From positions 1 to 39,339 of the forward strand of contig JAOPZM010000091.1 of assembly GCA_025964115.1 (NCBI GenBank): a stretch of DNA of 39,339 nucleotides, read 5' to 3'. The position numbers and the translations under genes were made by a program. Below the pieces are notes generated by a model, which saw only the letters and a program-made list of their open reading frames with translations, was not told the DNA's origin and made no database searches. Shown piece after piece: positions 7,508-15,771 of this stretch (its first letter is position 1; the number at the start of each line of letters is the position of its first letter). The stretch comes from Solirubrobacterales bacterium. Lineage in GTDB: Bacteria > Actinomycetota > Thermoleophilia > Solirubrobacterales > Solirubrobacteraceae.

Positions 7508-7595
7508 TTGGCGGATAGTGAGTATGCCAAGGATCGCGTTGACGAATGGCTCGGGTGGGGGGAGCATGGTCGCACCCCACCTGAAGGAGACGGCC
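7508..7595. promoter_or_regulatory. LysR/esterase divergent control region
   Basis: This 88-bp shared intergenic region contains TTGACG at 7539-7544, a possible plus-strand -35 without a good -10. It also holds an inverted repeat GGTGGGG (7554-7560) / CCCCACC (7575-7581) around a 14-base spacer, just before the esterase ribosome site (GAAGGAG at about 7583-7589). A LysR box is expected here; I cannot pick a unique T-N11-A site. Confidence 0.4.
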
Positions 7596-8504
7596 ATGAG
7601 CCAGCAGCAAAGAGACGCGCTCGAGGAGTTGATCCGCAAGGCCCCGCTCGACATCGGAGGCGACGTGATCGAGCAGCGCGCGAACTTCGAGAAGATGCTG
7701 AGCGCGCGACCGCTCGCTGACGACGTAAGCACGACCCCTGGGGACCTCGGCGGCGTTCCCGTCCTGAACATCGAGACCGGCGAGGCGAGCCACGACGCGG
7801 TGGTGCTGTGGTTTCACGGAGGCTGGTACGTGATCGGCTCGCCAAGAACGTCCGCAGGATTGAGCAGCGACCTCGCCCGCCGAGTCGACGCGAAGGTCAT
7901 CTCGGTCGACTATCGCCTGGCTCCCGAGCACCCCTACCCAGCGGCACAGCAGGACGCAAGCGCTGCCTACCGCGGTCTCCTGGACAGCGGCGTGGACCCC
8001 CGATCGATCGCGATCGTCGGCGAGTCGGCGGGCGGTGGTCTGGCCGTAGCGCTGCTCGCCTCGCTTGCCGAGGACGGACTTGCGCAGCCTGCCTGCGCCG
8101 TTCTGCTCTCACCGTGGACCGACCTCACCCTCAGCGGCGAGACCATGACCTCGATGGTCGGAATCGACCCCGTGTTCACCCGCGAGAAGGTGAGCGTTCG
8201 AGCGGCCGACTACGTCGGCTCCGCCGATCCCGCCGACCCCTCGATCAGCCCGATCTTCGCCGACCTCCACGGTCTACCGCCGATCCTGATCCAGGCCGGA
8301 TCACACGAGATCCTGCTCGACGACTCGATCCGACTGGCCCGCCGTTCCGCGATCGACGACGTCGACACGACGCTCGACGTGACACCTGGGGTGCCGCATG
8401 GCTTCCAAGCGTTCGCTGCGATCCTCGACGAGGGCGACGCCGCCCTGGCACGGGCTGCCGCCTTCCTTGATCACCACCTGAGCTGGGCCGAGGCCACGAC
8501 CTGA
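7596..8504 (+). CDS. HSL-family alpha/beta hydrolase (acetyl-esterase-like)
   Basis: A 302-residue esterase of the hormone-sensitive-lipase family. It has the HGGW oxyanion motif (WFHGGWYVIGSP, about residue 70), the family strand DYRLAPEHPYPAA, and the nucleophile elbow GESAGGGLAV. The acid loop is AGSHEILLDDS, and the catalytic His lies in GVPHGFQ near the C-terminus, so the Ser-Asp-His triad looks complete. These enzymes hydrolyse short-chain carboxylic esters or lactones; the true substrate is unknown. The ATG at 7596 follows GAAGGAG. The open frame upstream to 7104 overlaps the LysR gene and is not part of it. It is paired with the divergent LysR regulator inside the island. Confidence 0.9.
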   Translation: MSQQQRDALEELIRKAPLDIGGDVIEQRANFEKMLSARPLADDVSTTPGDLGGVPVLNIETGEASHDAVVLWFHGGWYVIGSPRTSAGLSSDLARRVDAKVISVDYRLAPEHPYPAAQQDASAAYRGLLDSGVDPRSIAIVGESAGGGLAVALLASLAEDGLAQPACAVLLSPWTDLTLSGETMTSMVGIDPVFTREKVSVRAADYVGSADPADPSISPIFADLHGLPPILIQAGSHEILLDDSIRLARRSAIDDVDTTLDVTPGVPHGFQAFAAILDEGDAALARAAAFLDHHLSWAEATT

Positions 8505-8983
8505 TAGTTCCGCCGGCCCGAGGATCCACATGTGCGTATCGGCGACGACGCTAGTCAAAGCCGTCCGAGTTAGGATGGCGATGCGTGTGTGACCCGCTTT
8601 GATGCCCGGACGCGCCTGTCAGCCCAGAGACCGGCGGTCCTCCTTTGCGCGGAAAGCAGGCGCCCCCCGCGTAGCCAACGAGACGACTGAGTTGGACGAC
8701 GACCACTGGTCTGTGCTCCGACGCGCCACACACTCGCTTACACCGGCGAAAGCAGCAGTCTGAGCTCGCGTTCTTCCGCCGCATGGGGCCCGGACGTCAC
8801 CGCGACCGCGCTGTGCGCGCCAGCCATCGCAGCCTCCCGACCGTAGGTGGCCAATGAGGTGTGCAACGTGGGTCCATCAGGCACACGCCCGCAGCTAACA
8901 ACGACGCCCACACGCGGGAGAGGCTCAACCTCGGCTTTGAGTCCCGTGCGCCACCGTGATCGACGCTCGCCAACACTCATTAG
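8505..8983. other. Non-coding right end of the island
   Basis: No convincing gene. A minus-strand open frame at 8738-8980 (80 codons) has less skewed composition than the usual spurious frames but matches no family I know, and it abuts the right repeat. I leave it uncalled. GC content appears lower than in the flanking genes. Confidence 0.4.
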
Positions 8984-9030
8984 TCCATGGTAAGGAAGGG
9001 GTCATCGGTTCGAGTCCGATGCTGGGCTTG
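8984..9030 (+). repeat. Right attachment-site repeat (tRNA-Thr 3' fragment)
   Basis: An exact 47-bp copy of 3811-3857. The bases before it do not form the 5' acceptor strand, D-arm or first anticodon strand of a tRNA, so this is a fragment and not a second gene. Confidence 0.9.
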
Positions 9031-9140
9031 CCCGAAACGCCTGCAAATCGTTCGATTCCTGGGGCGGCCGGGGAGGGCGTGCGCAGCCACCGCGCCGCCT
9101 GACCGTTCGTCCACTTCGGGGTCCGCGAGCGGGCTCCCCC

Positions 9141-10838
9141 ATGCCGGGCGCCGATCTGTCCAGTGTGGGTGCCTCTAGCCGGACCGAAGCAACGAGTGAT
9201 GTCGCAGTCTGCGACGGGGTTCCGGCATCGATCGCCGTGCTGGGCGAGGCCGGATCGGTCGAGCGTGCGACGAGAGCCTTCGTGGACCGGTTCGAGGTGC
9301 GCGACGGTTCATTGGCCTCGTGTCCACACGAGGTCGAGCTGATCACCGCTGGCCAGGCTGAGCGCCTTGCGGTGCTGCTCGACGGTCTCGAGGCGGACCT
9401 TGTCGCGGTAGTCGACGGAGACGGCCGGCGTTCGGCCGTGCTGACTATCCCCACCGGGCGCGATGAGGCGGATTTGGAGCCCGTAAGCCCAGTGCTCGAG
9501 GAGCCACTAGACGAGAGTCCCGCGATCGTCTGGCTGAAGGACCTGGACGGCCGCTACCTGCGCATGAACCGACGCTACGCCGACCAGCTCGGAACCGATC
9601 CTGAAGACGTGTGCGGCCAGACGGATGCCGAACTCGGCGCCGCGCGGTCAATAGAGGGACTACGACTGGAGGAACCGGACACCGCTGCTGGGACGGAGCT
9701 TCTGGAGCTCGAGTACCGGATCGGCGCGTTCGAAGAGCGTCCCGCGTTTGCTGTTCTACGGTTTGCGCTGCGCGACGGCGAGGGACAGCCGACGGCCACA
9801 TGCAGTGTCGCGGCACCGGTCGCAGAGGAGTCGCTGGCACGTTCAGAGTGCGAGCGGCTGATGAGGATCGATCGCTGGGGACGCCTCGACGCGTTCGCGA
9901 TCCGCCAGGAGCTACTCGACGAGTGGGGGCTCACGCTGGCCGACGGGAGCTCCGGTCCGCCCCTCGACCGCGACGAGCGCGTCGCGGCTGTCCTCGTCGA
10001 GCGAGACGAGGCGCTCGCGACGGCCGCGCGGCTGGAGGAGGAGCTGTTGACGGAGCGCGAGGAGCTGGGCAGCCTCCGCGCCGAGTCGGAACGCGCTGCC
10101 GGCCGCGCGGACGAGCTCGATGGCGTCGTTGCGGCCGAGCAGGCGCGATCGGACGAGCTCGAGCGGTCGCTCGTTCGTGCCGAGGGCCGTGTGAGTGAGC
10201 TGGAAGCCGGGCTGACGGCCGTCCGAGCGGAGCTCGAGGAGAACCTGCTACGTGCGGAGGCGGTCGAGGCTGCCACGTCCGCGCCGGAGATCAACGGCCT
10301 CGAGTGGGGCACAGGCTCGCAGCGCGCCCTCTCGGCCGCGCTCGTGGGCCTGACCGAGTGGCGAACGGTACTCAACCGAGCGGTTGGCACGCTCGGCTCG
10401 GAGGGAGGATGGGATGCGACTCTCGCGTGGTGCCGCGATGATCCGCCCGTATCGATGATCTGCGGCGCGGTCTGGATGCGCGACCCGGCAGCCCTGGCTA
10501 CGTTCGAGACCCGGGCCCTGAAGCACCGACGGGATGCGTCGACCGCGGAGTTCGGTCGTGCTCGCAACCGGATGGCGGCGACCTGCCTGCTCGAGTTGCA
10601 GTCAGCCGAGGACCCGCTGCTCAGGGCCGCCGCGGCGGAGGGCATGGGCTCGGCGCTACTGGTGCCAATCGGCGACGGCGGCGAGACGATCGCGATGCTC
10701 GAGTTGTTGTCTCGAACGGCCACCGCACCGAACGCGGAGCTAATGGTCTCGCTCGAAGCGATCGCTCTGCAGCTCGGTGCAATCGCACAGCTGCTCAAGT
10801 TCACGGACTCGCGCAGTTGGCGGATGGGGCGCGTGTGA
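9141..10838 (+). CDS. PAS / coiled-coil / GAF sensor protein without output domain
   Basis: A 565-residue soluble protein. Residues 1-110 are a weak PAS-like or unassigned region. A PAS domain at about 125-225 reads DESPAIVWLKDLDGRYLRMN, then RRYADQLGTDPEDVCGQTDA. A long Glu/Arg/Ala heptad coiled coil spans 280-378. A GAF domain at about 400-553 includes GMGSALLVPIGDGGETIAML and ends LEAIALQLGAIAQLLKF. No kinase, GGDEF, phosphatase or HTH follows; the chain ends a few residues after the GAF helix (SRSWRMGRV). It may signal through a partner. The ATG at 9141 lacks a clear ribosome site and lies 110 bases right of the island repeat. The stop overlaps GTG of the next frame (GTGTGA), so a downstream partner may once have been translationally coupled. 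Confidence 0.75.
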   Translation: MPGADLSSVGASSRTEATSDVAVCDGVPASIAVLGEAGSVERATRAFVDRFEVRDGSLASCPHEVELITAGQAERLAVLLDGLEADLVAVVDGDGRRSAVLTIPTGRDEADLEPVSPVLEEPLDESPAIVWLKDLDGRYLRMNRRYADQLGTDPEDVCGQTDAELGAARSIEGLRLEEPDTAAGTELLELEYRIGAFEERPAFAVLRFALRDGEGQPTATCSVAAPVAEESLARSECERLMRIDRWGRLDAFAIRQELLDEWGLTLADGSSGPPLDRDERVAAVLVERDEALATAARLEEELLTEREELGSLRAESERAAGRADELDGVVAAEQARSDELERSLVRAEGRVSELEAGLTAVRAELEENLLRAEAVEAATSAPEINGLEWGTGSQRALSAALVGLTEWRTVLNRAVGTLGSEGGWDATLAWCRDDPPVSMICGAVWMRDPAALATFETRALKHRRDASTAEFGRARNRMAATCLLELQSAEDPLLRAAAAEGMGSALLVPIGDGGETIAMLELLSRTATAPNAELMVSLEAIALQLGAIAQLLKFTDSRSWRMGRV

Positions 10839-11155
10839 GCGCCGGCCTGGGCGGGTCGCGTCTCTCGTTTAGGCAGCGGCGCACAGGCCGCGACCCGCGC
10901 GAGATCCAGCGCATCTACAACGTCCCGGGGACGTTTACCGCCGCTTCGAGCAGCCCGGCGAGCGACACCGACGAGGCGATCGTCGGCCCGCCCGACCACT
11001 GGGCCGGGGTCTTGACGCACTTGGCGCTCGACATGTGCTTCGCCACGTTCGCGCTCATCGCGCCCCCCGACCCCGAGTCGCTTCGCATCTTCATCGAGGA
11101 CGTAGCCCCGCAAGTCCGCGAGCGGGTCGACGAGGCGCGCGCCAACGCCCCTTAG
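10835..11155 (+). pseudogene. C-terminal remnant of an LLM-class flavin oxidoreductase
   Basis: About 106 codons resemble only the last third of luciferase-like (LLM) F420/FMN-dependent oxidoreductases. They run GRDPREIQRIYNVPGTFTAA, then IVGPPDHWAGVLTHLALDMC, and ESLRIFIEDVAPQVRERVDE. The TIM-barrel core with the flavin site is missing, and the frame just upstream belongs to the sensor gene. The GTG at 10835 overlaps the sensor stop, so a short peptide could be made, but it would not fold as an LLM enzyme. It is probably the scar of a deletion that removed the 5' part. It is not a copy of the intact LLM gene at 11569-12444, which belongs to a different subgroup. Confidence 0.65.
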
Positions 11156-11189
11156 CTCGCGCGACGCGCGACTCTAAGATGACTTCCAG

Positions 11190-11546
11190 ATGGCGACCCC
11201 TACGAACGAGATCGACCCCAGCGTGCCGCCGAGCGGGACTGGCTGCGTGGAGTGCCTGGCCGGTGCCTCTCCGGGTTGGTGGCTTCACCTGCGCCGCTGC
11301 GCGGCCTGCGGACACGTCGGCTGTTGCGATAACTCGCCCAGCCAGCACGCAACCGCCCACAGCAAGGCAACGGGACACCCCGTGATTCAGAGCTTCGAGC
11401 CCGGGGAGGACTGGTTGTTCGACTTCCGTTCCGGCGACTTCTTCGAAGGACCCGTTCTAGCGTCGCCGGACAGCCATCCGGCCGACCAGCCGGTACCCGG
11501 GCCGGCTGGTGCCGTGCCCAACGACTGGGAGCGCCACCTCAACTAA
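11190..11546 (+). CDS. UBP-type zinc finger domain protein
   Basis: A 118-residue protein dominated by a ZnF-UBP domain. Candidate ligands are C19, C22, C37, C40, C45, C46, H53, H57 and H63. The sequence reads CVECLAGASPGWWLHLRRCA, ACGHVGCCDNSPSQHATAHS and TGHPVIQSFEPGEDW. In eukaryotes this fold binds the C-terminus of ubiquitin. In actinobacteria it occurs as small stand-alone proteins of unknown role, sometimes in species without ubiquitin. The C-terminal tail (FFEGPVLASPDSHPADQPVP) is Pro-rich and probably flexible. Start ATG at 11190, with no strong ribosome site. It is not an obvious operon member: it lies 35 bases after the LLM relic and is convergent with the next gene. Confidence 0.88.
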   Translation: MATPTNEIDPSVPPSGTGCVECLAGASPGWWLHLRRCAACGHVGCCDNSPSQHATAHSKATGHPVIQSFEPGEDWLFDFRSGDFFEGPVLASPDSHPADQPVPGPAGAVPNDWERHLN

Positions 11547-11568
11547 GAGTCCGGCGGCGTCCGGGCCG

Positions 11569-12444
11569 CTAGGCACTGCCAGGCAGCTGCAACGCCTCGG
11601 CTGTCTTTGCCAAAGCGTCGAGGTGGGCGTCAAGCGTGGTCAGCCCTGAACCCATGGTGTCCACCGACAGATGGGTTGCGCCGGCTTCACGCCAGCCCTC
11701 CGCGCTTCTGATCACATCTTCCGCATCGCTGGCACCCAGGCTGACGCGAGCCTCCATCCCGATCGCTGCCGGGTCGCGGCCGGCCTCTGCGGCTGCCTCG
11801 GCGATGGTGGACCGAGCTGCATCGAGCTCCGGCCCGAGCCCGACCCGGGGAAACCAACCGTCAGCCAGCCTTCCCATTCGCCGGTAAGCAACCGGGGACA
11901 CGCCACCGAGCCAGATTGGGATGGGTCGCTGGACAGGTAGCGGAGCGAGTCCAGCTCCGGTAATGCGGTCGAACTTTCCGTCGTGGGTAACTGACCGTTC
12001 CGTCCACAGCCGACGAAGCACTTCGACCTGCTCCTCCTCGCGCTCGCCTCGTGTCGAGAAGTCCTGCCCCAACGCCTCGTACTCGACCGCATTCCATCCG
12101 ATGCCGATGCCGAGACGGAAGCGTCCCCGACTGAGGATGTCGACCTCGGTGGCCTGCTTGGCGAGCAGAGCAGTCTGCCGCTGCGGCGCCACGATTATGC
12201 CCGTCACGAGTTCCAACTTGGTGATCGCTGCGACGAACCCGTGGAAGACGAGCGGCTCGTGGAACGTCGTGTCCACGTCGTACGGGCCCTTCCACCCGGC
12301 ATGCACCGCTGGATCGGCTCCGAGAACGTGATCGTAGATCGCGAGGTGCCGGTAGCCGAGGTCCTCGACACGTCGGACATAGGCCCGAACCGTGTCCGGG
12401 TCGCTGGGCAGCTCCGTCTGGGGATAGATGACGCCCATCTGCAT
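11569..12444 (-). CDS. LLM-class (probably F420-dependent) oxidoreductase
   Basis: A 291-residue protein of the luciferase-like monooxygenase superfamily. The N-terminus MQMGVIYPQTELPSDPDTVR is followed by VEDLGYRHLAIYDHVLGADP. The core reads KLELVTGIIVAPQRQTALLA, KQATEVDILSRGRFRLGIGI and GWNAVEYEALGQDFSTRGER. RLGIGIGWN and the IAPQR strand are typical of the F420-binding subgroup that reduces or oxidises small substrates. It is a full-length TIM barrel, cytoplasmic. The ATG at 12444 is chosen because similarity begins at once; the frame is open further upstream without family character. The substrate cannot be told. It is divergent from the propeller gene at 12760. Confidence 0.88.
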   Translation of the reverse strand: MQMGVIYPQTELPSDPDTVRAYVRRVEDLGYRHLAIYDHVLGADPAVHAGWKGPYDVDTTFHEPLVFHGFVAAITKLELVTGIIVAPQRQTALLAKQATEVDILSRGRFRLGIGIGWNAVEYEALGQDFSTRGEREEEQVEVLRRLWTERSVTHDGKFDRITGAGLAPLPVQRPIPIWLGGVSPVAYRRMGRLADGWFPRVGLGPELDAARSTIAEAAAEAGRDPAAIGMEARVSLGASDAEDVIRSAEGWREAGATHLSVDTMGSGLTTLDAHLDALAKTAEALQLPGSA

Positions 12445-12759
12445 GGGTCGAGTTCTATCCGCTCGACAAAGTTCGTGTCGTACTCGGCCGCAGGTGCATA
12501 CGGGAGGCCGCTCATTCGAGCAGGATGATTGCGCGCGCCCCGCCCGCATCTCCCACTGGCCAGTGCCAGCGGTCAGTCGTGGCGTGGGTAGCCGAATTCG
12601 CTCCGGTGAATCGCAGATTTAGAGCAGAGGCGTCGGCGCACTCATAGAAAGTTGTCAAAACCTGCCAAACGCTGTTCAAACCTGCTACAAACGCCGTCCC
12701 GGCGCTATGACTGGCGCGGGCCCGTCGTGCGGCGGGCGAGAGGGACAGGGAGGTTCGGC
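12445..12759. promoter_or_regulatory. Intergenic region with a tandem 20-22-bp repeat
   Basis: No gene in this 315-base gap. Two adjacent imperfect copies of TGTYCAAA-CCTGC-CAAACGC lie at 12653-12672 and 12673-12694. The second copy contains an extended -10-like TGCTACAAA (12683-12691). They end 65 bases before the start of the secreted propeller gene. The repeat is seen; that it is an operator or activator site is inference. No good -35 was identified. Confidence 0.45.
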
Positions 12760-14220
12760 ATGCGTGTACTCGGCCACAACCACGAGCGACGCGTGGGCAG
12801 GATCGGGCTCATAGCCGTTGCGGCGGCGCTCGTGTGGTGCTTGAACCCTCTCCCGGCGGGCGCCCTCTCGCCGCCGGTCAACCTGAAGCCGCCGACAATC
12901 GTGGGGATCGCGCAAGTCGGACTCAAGCTCCGGGCCTCGCACGGTTCGTGGTCAAACAGCCCGACCTCGTATGCCTACGAATGGAAGCGCTGCAGCGCGG
13001 CTGGATCGAGCTGCGTGGGGATACCCGGCGCCACCCGCTCGGCCTACATTCTTGTCAGCGGCGACCTGGGCAGGACGCTGCGAGTGAGGGTGACCGCTTA
13101 CAACGCGGCCGGCCACTCCTCCGCAATCTCGGCCCACACCGCGGTCGTGACGGTCTCGACGAGCGTTCGCCACCTGGAGTACATCTTCAACGATGGGCCC
13201 GTGGAGGTCTACGACATCGACAACGCCTTCAAACTGGTTGAAACCTTCTCGCTGCCCGGGACGACTCTGGGTGTGAGGGGCGTGGCAGTGTCGCCTTCGA
13301 CGAACATGATGTTCGTCTCCTTCGGTGGCGACGGTGGGGGGAACGGCAACGGCTCGGTGCTCGCCTACAACCTTGTGACGAAACAGGTCGTCTGGTCGGT
13401 CAACCTCAACTCGGGCATCGACTCGGGCGCTGTCAGCAACGACGGCAAGCTGCTCTACATGCCGTGCGGCGAGCTGTGTGGCACGGGGACCTGGAACGTC
13501 ATGGACACTTCCAACGGCGCTGTCGTGGGGACGATCGTGCCCAATGGCACCGGGCCTCATGACGGGGTCATGTCGGCTGACGGAAAGGTCCTGTTGCTGG
13601 GGAACCGCAACTATCCGCATGTGAGCATTTACAACACGGTGACAAAGACCCTCTACGCACAGATCGCGCCGCTCGTCGGGGGCGTTCGACCTCTTACCAT
13701 CAACGGCAGAGACAACCGCGTCTTCACGACCTCCACCGGGTTCGACGGCTTCCAGGTGTCCGGTACGGAAGGGCTCGGCGAAGCTTTCTACACCGTGTCA
13801 TTCGGGGCGATCCCCTCAGGTTTCCCGTTCTCCACGGCAAGTCACGGGATCTCGCTGTCGCCCGACAGCAAAGAGGTCTATGTCATCGACGCCGTCCACA
13901 AAGAGGTGCAGGCGTGGGACGTTCATGGGGTAACGGAAAGCGTCGCTCCTAAGTTCGTTGCCGCCGTTCCGGTCAACGGGCTTACAGGAACCGAGGCGGG
14001 CTGCGCATACGACTGCGGACGAGATGGCTGGGTCCAGCACACGCTCGACGGCCGCTACGTCTTCGTGGGCGACTCGGGTGCCGTGATCGAAACTGCCACG
14101 CACAAAGTGATCGCGAACCTAACCAACCTCCTCAACACCCGCAAGACAATCGAGATCGACTGGTCCAATGGTCTGCCGGTCGCTACCAGTGGGCGAACAG
14201 GCGTGGGGCAGGTGGGCTGA
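12760..14220 (+). CDS. Secreted Ig-like plus beta-propeller (YncE-like) protein
   Basis: A 486-residue exported protein. The signal peptide is MRVLGHNHERRVGRIGLIAV followed by AAALVWCLNPLPAGALS. Residues about 38-130 are an Ig-like domain common in actinobacterial surface proteins (PPTIVGIAQVGLKLRASHGS, YAYEWKRCSAAGSSCVGIPG, then GRTLRVRVTAYNAAGHSS). From about 140 a beta-propeller of YncE/lactonase type follows, with repeats such as VRGVAVSPSTNMMFVSFGGD, DSGAVSNDGKLLYMPCGELC and HGISLSPDSKEVYVIDAVHK. The role of such propellers is unknown, usually ligand or surface binding. The ATG at 12760 is chosen for its GGGAGG ribosome site and signal peptide; the open frame from 12652 runs through the upstream repeat. 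A tandem repeat upstream may regulate it. Confidence 0.82.
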   Translation: MRVLGHNHERRVGRIGLIAVAAALVWCLNPLPAGALSPPVNLKPPTIVGIAQVGLKLRASHGSWSNSPTSYAYEWKRCSAAGSSCVGIPGATRSAYILVSGDLGRTLRVRVTAYNAAGHSSAISAHTAVVTVSTSVRHLEYIFNDGPVEVYDIDNAFKLVETFSLPGTTLGVRGVAVSPSTNMMFVSFGGDGGGNGNGSVLAYNLVTKQVVWSVNLNSGIDSGAVSNDGKLLYMPCGELCGTGTWNVMDTSNGAVVGTIVPNGTGPHDGVMSADGKVLLLGNRNYPHVSIYNTVTKTLYAQIAPLVGGVRPLTINGRDNRVFTTSTGFDGFQVSGTEGLGEAFYTVSFGAIPSGFPFSTASHGISLSPDSKEVYVIDAVHKEVQAWDVHGVTESVAPKFVAAVPVNGLTGTEAGCAYDCGRDGWVQHTLDGRYVFVGDSGAVIETATHKVIANLTNLLNTRKTIEIDWSNGLPVATSGRTGVGQVG

Positions 14221-14267
14221 GCTAACCCCGTTTGCGGGCGAGCCGCCAACCCAAGAGCTCATGCGCG

Positions 14268-15662
14268 CTACACCACCGTAGGCAACCTCACCGACTCCCA
14301 CGCCCCGAGCCCCCCAACCAGATCGCAGACCGTCGGGAACCCCTCGCGCATCAACAGGCTCGCAGCGATCGCGGACCGATACCCGCTCGTGCAATAGACC
14401 ACGATCACCCGCTCCTGCGGAAGCGACGCGCGCCTCTCCCGCAGCTGGCCCAGTGGCACGTTCACCGCGCCCTCCACGTGCTTCTCCTCCCACTCCCGTG
14501 AAGTGCGAACGTCGACGACGAGCAGCGGCTCTGGCCCTCCCAGCTGCTCAGCGAGCGAGGACGCCGTCACCCGCTCCGTCCGCTCGAGAAGCTCTGGCCG
14601 GGAATCAAGCGCCTGCATCCCGCCCCCGAGGTACCCCGCGACGGCGTCGAAGCCGATTCGTCCCAGCCGCGTCGCGGCCTCGACCTCCCTCCCCAGCTCC
14701 GCGACGATCACGATCGGCTGCGCGGGGTTGAGGATCGTGCCGCACCAGGTCGCGTACGAGCCGCCCAGACCGATGCACAGGCTTCCTCGCAGGTGGGCGC
14801 CCTCGAAGTCCGCGACCTCGCGCGTGTCGAGCACCTGGCCCCCCGCCTCCTGAGCCGCCAGCACCTCGTCGAGCGACAGCGGCTGCAGCTCGCGCTCGAG
14901 CGTCTCGTCGAGCGTCGGCCGCTCCTTCGTGTTGAGCACAGCGTCGTAGGTGAAGTAGTCCGGCGTGTCGGGCTGATCGGCCGTGACGATCCCGATGAAC
15001 TGCTGCTTGCTCATCGGCTTCAGCGCATAGTTGTGGAGCCGCTGCTCGCCGATCGTCGACACCGAGTCGGTGCTCAGGTGCTTGCCGCAGAGAGAGCCGG
15101 CGCCGTGCCCGGGATAGACGAGCGTCTCGTCGGGGAGCGGAAGCAGCTTCTCGCGCAGAGACTCGTAAAGCATCCCCCCGAGGTCCTCAGCGCTCCAGCC
15201 GAGCGATGCCCGCAGGTCCGGCCGGCCCACGTCGCCGATGAACAGCGTGTCCCCCGTGAGGACCGCGTGCGGGGCCCGCTCGTGCTGGTCAAGGTCGTAA
15301 ACGACGATCGAGATCGACTCCGGCGAATGACCGGGCGTCTCGAGCACTTCGAGGCGGACGCGGCCGAGATCGAGCGTGTCGCCATCGTCCATCGGCGTGA
15401 ACGCATACTGGGCGCTCGCCCGCGAGCCCAGGTGGATCGTCGCGCCCTGCCGGTCGCGCAGCTCGAGATGGCCCGCCACGAAATCGGCATGGAAATGGGT
15501 GAGGAAGACGTGACTGATACGGCACCCCAGCTCCGCCGCCGACTCGAGATAGCAGTCGATGTCGCGCTGCGGGTCGACGACCGCCGCCTCGCCGCTCTCC
15601 TCATCGGCGATCAGATAGGAGGCATGCGCCAGGCACGCAAGGTAGTACCGCTCGAGGATCAT
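14268..15662 (-). CDS. MBL-fold / double rhodanese protein (persulfide-dioxygenase-like)
   Basis: A 464-residue fusion. Residues 1-250 are an ETHE1-like metallo-beta-lactamase domain with HFHAD (H56, H58, D60), H112, D138 and H186, the mononuclear-iron ligand set of persulfide dioxygenases. Residues about 262-358 form a first rhodanese domain whose active-loop Cys is missing (AELGREVE in its place). Residues about 365-460 form a second rhodanese with the intact loop CTSGYRS (C424). Such fusions oxidise glutathione or other persulfides to sulfite and exchange sulfane sulfur, in hydrogen sulfide detoxification; the reaction here is inferred. Start ATG 15662, preceded by AGAGAGGGG. It lies 109 bases downstream of the amidohydrolase gene, same strand, possibly co-transcribed. 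Confidence 0.88.
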   Translation of the reverse strand: MILERYYLACLAHASYLIADEESGEAAVVDPQRDIDCYLESAAELGCRISHVFLTHFHADFVAGHLELRDRQGATIHLGSRASAQYAFTPMDDGDTLDLGRVRLEVLETPGHSPESISIVVYDLDQHERAPHAVLTGDTLFIGDVGRPDLRASLGWSAEDLGGMLYESLREKLLPLPDETLVYPGHGAGSLCGKHLSTDSVSTIGEQRLHNYALKPMSKQQFIGIVTADQPDTPDYFTYDAVLNTKERPTLDETLERELQPLSLDEVLAAQEAGGQVLDTREVADFEGAHLRGSLCIGLGGSYATWCGTILNPAQPIVIVAELGREVEAATRLGRIGFDAVAGYLGGGMQALDSRPELLERTERVTASSLAEQLGGPEPLLVVDVRTSREWEEKHVEGAVNVPLGQLRERRASLPQERVIVVYCTSGYRSAIAASLLMREGFPTVCDLVGGLGAWESVRLPTVV

Positions 15663-15771
15663 CTGCCAGGCCCCTCTCTGTGCGCTGGGAGACATCCAGC
15701 TTAACGGCTGTTCACCGCGATCAGTCGAGAACGCGCCCCAGACGCAGGGTGCCACTCTCCGTGGGCCGAGG

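Noticed and set aside
8738-8980. Small gene at the right end of the island
   Set aside because: No ribosome site, no family, and the frame ends at the repeat; kept only as a note in the intergenic entry.
8984-9030. A second tRNA-Thr gene
   Set aside because: Only the 3' half matches; there is no 5' acceptor strand, D-arm or left anticodon strand before it.
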